This document shows positions 12,001-22,400 of a stretch of 64,000 nucleotides of DNA, in pieces. The DNA lies in contig NC_058140.1 in assembly GCF_011075055.1 (NCBI RefSeq), forward strand, positions 8,242,988 to 8,306,987. The letters are read 5' to 3'. How positions within the stretch are numbered: position 1 is the stretch's first letter; every line of letters begins with the position of its first letter. Source of the stretch: Mangifera indica. Lineage: Eukaryota; Streptophyta; Magnoliopsida; Sapindales; Anacardiaceae. Below the pieces are notes generated by a model. That model made no database searches. It had not been told where the DNA came from and saw only the letters and a list, made by a program, of their open reading frames with translations. The position numbers and the translations under genes are program-made.

Positions 12001-15000
12001 ATCCCTCTATTACTATTGAACCAATTTTTTCCTCTCAAACTAATTCTGGTCCAACAGTTACAGAGTCAAATACAGAGCACAATACCAGAGTTTTTGACAC
12101 AGATCTGGACATTCCAATTGCTATTAGGAAAGGTGTTAGATCATGTACTAATCATCCTATAGCCAAATACATGTCATACCACAAACTGTCTAGTGAACAT
12201 AAAGCATTTACCTTAAAAATTTCTCATCTTTCTATTCCTAGAAACATACAAGAGGCGTTAGAGTGTCCTAAGTGGAAAGAGGCAGTCATGGAGGAAATGA
12301 ATGCACTAGTGAAGAATAACACATGGGAAAGTGTTGTATTGCCCAGAGAAAAAAAGGCAGTGGGATGCAAGTGGGTATTCACTGTCAAATGTAATGCTGA
12401 CGGGTCCATAGAGAGATATAAAGCACGTTTGGTAGCTAAAGGATTTACACAAACACATGGTCTTGATTATCAAGAGACTTTTGCACCTGTGGCTAAGGTA
12501 AACTCAATTCGAATCCTATTTTCTTTAGCTGCAAATTTTGGATGGTCATTGCATCAACTAGATGTAAAAAATGCCTTCCTAAATGGTTATCTAGATGAAG
12601 AGGTTTTTATGGAACCACCACCAGGTTTTGAGCATTTAGTTGGCAGGGGGAGAGTATGTAAACTAATCAAGTCCATATATGGACTAAAACAATCACCAAG
12701 GGCTTGGTTTGAGAGATTTGGAGAAGTAGTAAGAAAACTAGGGTATAGACAAAGTCAGGGAGATCATACCCTATTTGTTAAACACTCTAGTGAGGGAAAA
12801 CGAGCTGTCTTGATTGTGTATGTTGACGATATTATCCTAACAGGGGATGATGACAGTGAAATAGACAGACTTAAGAAGTTGCTGGCAAAGGAATTTGAAG
12901 TTAAAGACTTAGGAGAGGCGAAGTACTTCCTTGGCATGGAAATTACCAGATCAGAACATGGGATTTCAGTATGCCAAAGGAAATATGTACTGGATCTTTT
13001 GGGTGAAACAGGAATGCTTGGTTGTAAGGCTGCTGAAACTCCTATGGAACCTAATCTGAAAGTGGAAGCATCTACACCTGAGGAACTAGTTGATAAGGAG
13101 CAATATCAAAAGTTGGTAGGGAAACTCATATACCTAGCTCATACACGACCTGACATTACCTTTGCTGTTGGAGTGGTAAGTCAGTTCATGCATTCACCAG
13201 GTCAGAAACACCATGAGGCAGTAGTGAGAATTTTGAGATACCTAAAGGGGACACCTGGTAAGGGTCTATTCTTTGCTAACAATGGACATTTTCAGGTTGA
13301 TATCTACACAGATGCAGATTGGGCAGGAGACATAACAGATAGGAGATCAACATCTGGGTATTGCACCTTTGTGTGTGGGAATTTAGTTACATGGAGAAGC
13401 AAAAAACAGAATGTGGTGGCTAGGAGCAGTGCTGAAGCAGAATATAGAGCAGTAGCCCTAGGCATTTGTGAAGGTCTTTGGATGAGGCAGATATTAGAAG
13501 ACCTAAATATCAAGTTAACTTCTCCAATTAAGCTATACTGCGACAACAAGTCTGCCATCGCTATAGCTCACAATCCAGTCCTGCATGACAGGACCAAACA
13601 TGTGGAGATTGACAAGCACTTTATCAAGGAAAAAATTGACAAAGGACAGATATGCATGACTTATTTGCCTACTGCACAACAAGTAGCAGACATTCTTACG
13701 AAGAGCCTTCCAAGAAGACAATTTGATGAGTTGGTGTCCAAGCTGGAAATGAGAGATATTTTCAAACCAGCTTGAGGGGGAGTGTTGAAGAAGATAGTTG
13801 ACCAGATCTCATGTTTTTAGGAAAAGATATGACAGAAATTTACTTGCTATTTTAGTTCTTTCCATAATAGAATAGATTAGCATAAATTGTGTAATTAGCC
13901 TTTTATACACCTAGAAGTTAGGCATCTAGTTTTCTATTTAAACCAGATTGTAAAATGTAAACAGTGTGAATACAATTTTACTTTACCTTTCTCCAAGTTA
14001 ACAAAAATATTGCTTAGTCCAAGAACAATGAACCTAGGATTCTTATGCCATGATACAAATTGAATAGTAAATTAATCTTATATTCTTTAGGAATAATCTT
14101 GGTTTATATATAGTTGATAATAGAAACATAGAACTGGAAACTAGGAACTAATTGTGGAAACTAAGAACTAATTTGATTGAATTTTCTATTTGAAAAATAG
14201 GAAACAAAATAAAGGAGAAGAAACAAAATAAAGATATTGAAAGTAAATCATTAAGAAAATAGTAACAATTTATGCTTTCCTAAATAAGAGGAAACATTGT
14301 ATTTCTCAACATCCATGCTTCCCTCGTTTGAGTCTGGTTTTCCATCTCTGAATCTATTGCAGAAAAGTTTCTCAAATACCAATTTGGTAGATAATTGGTC
14401 CCGCGCAATCAATCCAACAACAATACGCACAAATATCTAACATAGAACTCGACAAATCAATCAAGCAATACACAAGAAATTGAATGAAGAAACTACCTTA
14501 TATTCAATGAATGTCGACTGGTAATTACACATTTTCACTCATAGTTATTGTCAACAACAAATGTAAATAACAATGGATAGTTTCGACAATTTGAGGAGTT
14601 GGAGACCTCCTTTTCAATCGAAGCTGCATCAAACCAAAATATATTCTCTTGTAATTTTCTCCTCTCTTCCTTTCTCTTTCTTCTTTACTTTTATACCAAT
14701 GCAAAAGTTTTTTTCATCATCTATCATTAGCCTTACACGTATGCTCTCCTTTTGGATATTTGCCACCTCACCAAAAGGCAAAGTTCTTCTACTCCTACCT
14801 TACCCTTCTTCTTGTAGACTCTAGTAATTGGTGCCTAACAATTTGTTTCTTACATAAATTGTTAGATTTCTGAACATATGATAAAATACAACGCTTTAAA
14901 GTATATGTATTAATCTGAATTCCTGACTTCAAGTCAGAAATTGCTCCCTGACTATGGGCAGTGTCGTGATTAGGAAAAAGGATTAATCAATTACAAGATG

Positions 15001-16402
15001 CTTATTCTCTTTTTTTACTTAGGTTCAAATAATGTTCTGTTATGTAAAATTGCACTCTCATCTATGCCTTACAGTTGTACTAATATGGAACTAATACAAG
15101 GTACTCATTATCTTTTTTCACTTATGTTCAAAAAAATGTTCTGTTATGTATACTTACTTTTTTGGTGCTTTTTGGCTTAATTAATATTGTTTATATTTGC
15201 TCCAGCCATTTAAGAAGGATGTATAATAAAAATTATTGTCATCTCTGTTCCTAAACAACTTTAGACCTGGTAAAACATAATCCTTTTCTTGTTTCCATTT
15301 TTTTTTAATCATTTATTGCATTTTACCCACTTCATAGGCCGTTGGCTTGCTGGGGCAGAAAGGTGCCAAAAGGCTTGATCTCACAATAGATGGATTAGGG
15401 GTGGAGAAAGCAAAAGTTGGACCTTTGGGTTCTGATCTTTTTGATTCAGCTGTCTCTGTTTCATCTGGCATCAAGTGAGTAAGCTTTCTGTCAAGTTCCT
15501 TGGTTACTGGAGTGAAGGTTCATAAATAAGTGTTGTGGATCAGATGCAAACTTTAAAATTGCATTATTATGGTTAAGAATTTTTTCATGAAGTGAAGAAT
15601 GAAAGAGCTATTCTAAAGTTAATTTCTTTTTTCTGTTCAGTAGTAAATATAGTCCAGAGAATGTGAGATTTATAAAAAAGAAAAAACCTTTACATATTGC
15701 TTATTAAAAAATTAGGTCAAGACTATTTAAAGATTGATTTCATTTGCAAGTGATATGATTGCAAGGAGCCATCATGTGTTATTTTTGGTGGGTGTTCAAC
15801 AGGTGCGTAGTTAGGAATTGTTTTTCACCCTGACTAAGTTGATCTTTAAGGGGGCGTTTGGTTGGGAGATTGTAAGATTACCTTGGTAATTTATCTTTTA
15901 TTCCCTTGTTTGGTTTGTCAGTAATAAAAGATTATAATAATCTTCTATTACTAATGCTGACGTGGCAGGTAATATAGGTGGTAATCTGATTACCACCTTT
16001 ACCTTAGGTATTTAAAGATTACTGAGGTAATCTTGAGTTTATTATAATTATATTATTATTTATTAGTTTTTTTATGTAAAAATAAATTTATTTTTAATTA
16101 ATATGACAAATAATATAAAAAATATATAAAAATAATTATATTTAAGGGTATTTAAGTAAAATAATTTACTAGTAATCTTTTATTACCTTTAACCAAACAC
16201 AATAATTATTTATACCTATCAAATTTTATCAAACATAGTAATTATTTATATCTAGTAATCTTTTAAGTAATCTATCTTTAAGGTAATCTTTCTATTTTGG
16301 TAATAAAACATTATCCAAACCAAACGCCCCCTAAAGGATAATAGACTTGCCTCATGGAGACCATTTTTTTAAAACCATCTGGATGATAGAAGAGAAATTT
16401 AT

Positions 16403-16444
<42 letters not shown>

Positions 16445-19400
16445 ACACCTAATTATAGGGAACTCATAAACTTTAATTTGCCTCTCAAAATGAAATTTTT
16501 ACATGAAATTTTTACATGAAATAAATTTAAGCTTATTGGAGTTTTAGTTTCAGAAGTGGATGAACTTTAATTTCTCTAGAAATTTTAAATTTAACACATA
16601 AATGGATTTAGGCTATGTAAATTATTATTTTATATACATTTTACTCTGAAAAATTTTACAAAAATAAAAACTTAAACATATTAAAGATTAGATTAATTTA
16701 AATCTTAAACCAAACTATAATATCGAGAAGTCAAATGATAATTTGAGGTTGAAATTTCCACTTTGAAGTTTCTCTGATCTTTGTAGAATAATTATGAATA
16801 ACCAATGAATTTTTAAAAAAAAAATATGATTACTAATATTTATTATTAATTTAAGAGAGTGAATAAGGAAGACTGGAAGTGAATTCATATTTCAAGGTAG
16901 TAATAAGAGAAGGCAAAAAAGAAATATAGAAAGCTTCACAGTTAATTTATAATTTTTTTCAGAGCCTGAGCCAGCCCTCTCATAGGCATGGCTCAACCTC
17001 TGGTGTTCATGGACTTCTTTCGCTAGTCTGCCAGTCCTTGTCCTTTGAAGTATAACTGTGTATAATCGGTTACAATTATCTTATATTATTATAAAAATAA
17101 AAAAGTATATTTTATTTTTATCATTTTGCTGCTAAAATGTACATGTTTTGGACACAAAACTTACAGTTTGTTTATCCACCATGGGATCCTTTTACTATTT
17201 TTTATTTTTTAAAATTCCATTCAATATTTGGGTTGCCTTAAAATGAATTCTTATCACATATTATTCATGTTCTTTTTTGAGAAAAATGGAGTGCTTCTGA
17301 AGTCATTCTAAAATGTTACTCTCCTTGATTCATATCTGTATGCCAGTACATCTGTCAATGCTTGAATTTTGGTTAAAGTTTATTAGCAGATAGGGTATTT
17401 CTTTCTGTTGTTCTTTTGATTTGTCACTGCAAACAGATGCCTTTAATAAAAGGGTACATATAAAGAGGTAAATGACTCAAACCAAACTCAGGAGTCACAT
17501 AATGTATCTTTAGTATTGAGTCACATGGTTGATGGTCTTGTATTTATCTGCACTAAATGGTAGATTCTTTTACCTTCTTTACATTTACTTCTTAATAATC
17601 AGGTCAGAGACATGGGTGCTGGAATTTGTTGACTTGGGAGGTGAGTTAAGACGGGATGTTTGGCATGCATTCATCAATGAAGTTATTGCTTCACACAAGT
17701 TTATTAGTGAGTATGGACCCAGGGATAGTGATCAATCAATATTTCAAGTATATGGTGCCCACAAAGGGAAGGAAAGGGCTATCACAAGTGCTGCCAACAG
17801 TGTTGCAAGACTGCAGGCCCTTCAGTATATGCGCAAGTTGTTGGATGATCCTATAAAACTTGTACCATTCTCATACTTGCAAAATGCACCCCATGGTGAT
17901 ATTGTTTGCCAAACTCTTGCTGTATATTATTGGGGTGGACCTTTGGTTACTAAATTCAGAGAGGCAGGAGGAAAACCTGCTCAAGAAATAAAACCTTTGG
18001 ATGCGACATATGAAAGTAGTTATCATGTGTTTGACGTTGATGGAAGTGTTTACTTGAGGAAGTGGATGATGTCTCCATCCTGGGCTTCCAATGTTTCTAC
18101 AAGTTTCTGGAAAAACTCTTCAGTAAGACAAGGAGTAATATTAAACAAAAATCTTGTTGTAGCAGGTATGACTCTGGTAGAAAGGGCAGCATTAATATGC
18201 AAAGAGAAGTCTCTGACAGTAGAAAAAACTCAAGCCACAATTAATGCTGCAATGATTAAAGGGATACCGTGTAATATTGACCTTTTCAAGGTGTGCTAGT
18301 TTATCCCTTTTCTTCCATTCTTGTTATTTTTTTCCCTAGAAGAAACTTTCTACATTTTTCTTTATGTGGTGAATAATTAATTTGATTGTATAACAAATAC
18401 TGCACTTAGAATAACCATATGTTTGATGAAACTGAATTACCTCATTCTTATGTTTGTTATTATACTTTAATTCCTCTAAAGCAGAAAATCTAGAAATCTT
18501 GGGATAACAATTGGTTTTGCCATTTGGAAATTCATTGAACTTCTTTTGCCTCTTGATTATGTGTCTTTTTTCTCAGTAACCAGATTTCAATACTAAGACA
18601 TATCCATTCTATACCAAAGTTTAGCCCAAAATTTTAATGAAAGACTGTCTTCGGTTGCTAGGTGGTGAATAATTAAGTTTCTGTTGGTTTTTTGTAATCA
18701 TCATTTTATTTTCTTTCTATCACTGAGTAATTGCTCTCTATGTCGATTTTTAAACATCATAATGAGACCTTTAAAATTAGTGGATAATTGTTTATCTGAA
18801 TATTAGGTTCTGAAGTCATATTCCGCCTAGGCTTAAGTGCTTCAGCAATAACACAAGTAAAAGTTCGAAATTTTAATCATCTCAGAGAAATCCAATTGAA
18901 AAGCTCAGGCTTTTAATTGAAGGAACAAACCAAGGTACAAGTAACCATTTTCTCTTGTATAAGAGGCGAAAAAGGTTTTGCTACTATCAGGGCCAAAGTA
19001 AAAATTAGTGAGATGAACTTGGGGTCCATTAGATTTACTAAGAGAATCTGTGGATAAAAATTAGTGAGATCAACCAAACAGGTTTCGATACACAGATTAG
19101 ACTAAATCAAACAAGAGCAATTGAACACAAGAATAGTAAGCCTAACAAACTTGGCTTCTTTGCCATATAAGACAGATTCAAACCAAAAGCTTAAGATATT
19201 AGGGGGATGGACTAACCAGAATGATAGTAGCCATCCTGGAGATCACACTTAACCAATATATTATATGTGAAACTCTTCTGTAATATTATTAGAGGGGTTT
19301 GGAATTTTCAAGGAGCCAGGTTGGAAACCTTGGAGCACCTAGGTGAAAATTTATGCAACTATTCTTCTGAAGATCAGCATAGGTTTTGGGGCCACAAGTT

Positions 19401-22400
19401 GAGATTGTATGATGCTTAACATGATTTTTGTTAATAATCATTTCTTTTGTCCATATCCAGTGCTACTTTTGAAGTATTTCTGATGAGAAAACAGAAAAAG
19501 ATACAAACCATTTCTTTTTATTGTCTGTGCAATTTGAAAAGGATTCCTCATATTTGTTTGAACGAACAATCATAGCCTAGGTTGTGACTTCGAAATTTTA
19601 GTTTCTTTTGTTTCTTTGCTTTGAGGCTGAAATATTACCTAGAGTTGTGTTGGGTTTAAATTACCCAATGGAATCACTCTGCAGTTTCTTCTCAGGCATG
19701 TTTTCATGATTGATACTGAATTTCGTACTACCTCTCCAGTTTCAGCTTTGTTTTTATTATTCTATTTTATTTCCTTTCAAACTTTTCTTTTTAACATTCA
19801 TGGCAAATGTCTGTTGTTTCTTACTTACTCCTGGTTCTGTTCATTATGCATTCCTCATCTTTGCTTTTGCTTTTTCCCAATTCTAATACTAATTGAGCCA
19901 TTAGTTTGAATGGTCAATGTTTAGAGTTTTCAATTGCGCTTGTTGGGAATAATTGATTGAGCTGTATTTTCTAATTAGTTTCTGAAGTATTATATTTGTG
20001 AAGTATATTATCATGTCATGGTCATTATTACTTTCAAATCCTTAACTATGATTCTGTGTTGTTGAAAGGTTACTTTTTTGACAATAACCCTCTAGCTTAA
20101 TATTCAGATTGACACATAGACACCATATGCTTCATCTTTTTACAACAGAAAACATGGGGGACCTTGCCATGATTGTCATGTGGGCATGCTTTTGTTGCTT
20201 CACTTTTTTCATGATTCAGCCTGTTGAAATCTTAATGTTATCTGATTCATCAGAGCATCTTCAAAAGTTGAAAGATTTAAACATTTGTATCAGTTTTTGG
20301 GCACTATATACTCTAACATTATAGCAATGACTAAACAGAGCTGTTTTGGTTACTTCATGGATGGCTCTGACTGACATCTTTCTATTGTACTCTATTTTAG
20401 AATTCTTATTATATTTTTTTGATCTAGGTTGTGATGCTTCTCTTATGTATCCTTGGGGTTATGCCTCTATTTAGTGTCTTTAATGAACCTTTACCTGTCA
20501 AAAATAGAAAAGAGATGGGAATCTAAAAATAATAGAACACTTTTCATTCATATGTATTGTACTATAGTATTTTGAATTTGCAACTATATAGTATTTACAT
20601 AAGTTTGAGTTTATATTGCTTATGCTTCTCGTTTTCTGCATAATGAACCATCAAATTTCATTATAGTTGAGAAGGTGGGTATTATTCTCTTTTGCAGGAA
20701 CTTATGCTTCCTTTGACTTTAACAGCCAAGCAATTTGAAAAACTTAGACGCTGGGAGGAGCCACACCTGACTATCTCCTTTCTTGCATTTGCTTATACTA
20801 TTATTTTCAGGTACCGCTGCTTGGAAGAATTGTTGTGTTTGTGACAACTTATATTTTGGACCAAACTTTGAGATAAGGCCTAATTATTTCTAACTTGTCA
20901 TGTGTTGCCAAGAATGTGGTAAAATTGTTAATTAAATGATTAACTTGTTGATCATTTGTTAGGAATTATTTGCATACTTCATGTTATGGCTTTTCTCCTA
21001 GTTTTGATACGTCTTGCTTTGTTTTCTGTATAATCTGTGAGTTTAGTTTTCTCCTTAGACATCATTTCGTTCGTTCTGAATTTGGTTTGAGTGATTGAAC
21101 TCTTTCTTGATAATATTGTTGCAATCATTGCCAATTTAGTTGGATATATTGCTGTCTAATTGATGAAATTTAAAGTTATGCGTTTAAAAGAATTTTGTGC
21201 TAGGTTCTTATTTGCAAAGTTATGCCACTAACAGTTTTTTTTTTAATTTTTGATACAATAAATTAGTAATAAATGCTAAAAATAATTTTTTCCTGTTGTG
21301 ATTATTTCATAGTTCTTCACATCTGAAAATGAGCATAGACATGTCTCCTTGTGAGATCTTCTGCAAATTTTTGCCTCTGTGATTTTGCTTATTTTATGGT
21401 TTCATTAATTTTTGTTCTGTAGGTCTTCTTAGGGGTCCTCTTAGTTTTTGACAATTGTCAGGTATCTTTTAGAGTGTCCTGTTTCTTTTTTTTTTTTTAA
21501 ATAGGAAATTACATGGCTGTGTTTGTAAGTAAATTTTTTTTTAAGTCCCAGAGGACAGCTTGTTCTTCATTTTGTCAAACTTTCATGCTTAATTAAAATG
21601 TTTTGGTTTTGTATTTGGTATGTTTCTTTCCAAAATTTGGTCAATTATATTTTTGATGTAACATTACATGATGAGGATTTGATGGTCAAGTGGGATACAG
21701 GATTCGTCTTCCCAATGCATGAGGGTATTCCTGGAATTGATTTGTCTTTCAATATATTCTCCATATCATTTCTACTTTGTACTTTGACTGTAACCTTACA
21801 TTTCAATTTTCCTATTTCAGGAATTTGCTGTCGTATATATTTCCCATTTCACTGATGGTTTTGGCAGCTGGTATGCTGACACTTAAGGGGTTGAAGGTGC
21901 AAGGCCGCCTGGGAAGAAATTTTGGAAAAGTTACTATCCGCGATCAGCCTCCTTCAAATACTATTCAAAAGATTATAGCAGTAAAAGATGCCATGCGCGA
22001 TGTGGAAAATTATCTCCAGAATCTGAATGTGACGCTTCTAAAAATACGCACAATATTTCTTTCAGGGCAGCCTCAGGTATGTTTCCATGATTCATGGGGG
22101 TTTATAAATTCATTCAATTACCAAAATTAACTGGGCATATGACTGCAAGTTTAATGGTGACTGATGCCCAAGATGGAACTTGAATTTAGTTTACAAGTCT
22201 GATGTTTTATGTAAAACTCTTGTTGTACTAAGTTTTATGTAAAACTTTTTTTATGTTCAACATCATGGGCTTTACAGTCCATAGTCCGATTGGTTAATAA
22301 GTGTCTCCGTTTAAAGTTTACATTGTTTTAGCATGTGCAGAATTTGTACCAGGAAAAGCAACTATGGTACCAAAGTCTGACAAGTTAACTAGTGTTTTGA

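Larger units (their letters stand above)
9050..14003 (+). mobile_element. Near-complete young Ty1/copia retrotransposon, 4954 bp
   Basis: LTR, Met-tRNA primer site, gag-pol, polypurine tract, LTR and a 5-bp target duplication are all present. It is inserted, in the same transcriptional direction as the DUF639 gene, into the leader of an older antisense copia fragment. Identical LTRs imply a recent insertion, because the two LTRs are copied from one template and then drift. Confidence 0.97.
4286..15337 (+). other. Intron 6 of the DUF639 gene, filled by nested retroelements
   Basis: The intron runs from the donor after ...YFE (4285) to the acceptor before AVGLLGQ (15338). Only about 900 bp of it is not retroelement. 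Despite the load, exons on both sides remain in phase and open, so splicing across it is presumably still possible. This is inference; RNA data would settle it. Confidence 0.85.

Noticed and set aside
11271..13775. A separate gene starting at the ATG at 11271
   Set aside because: It is the continuation of the copia polyprotein after a small frame change; integrase residues continue on both sides of the break.
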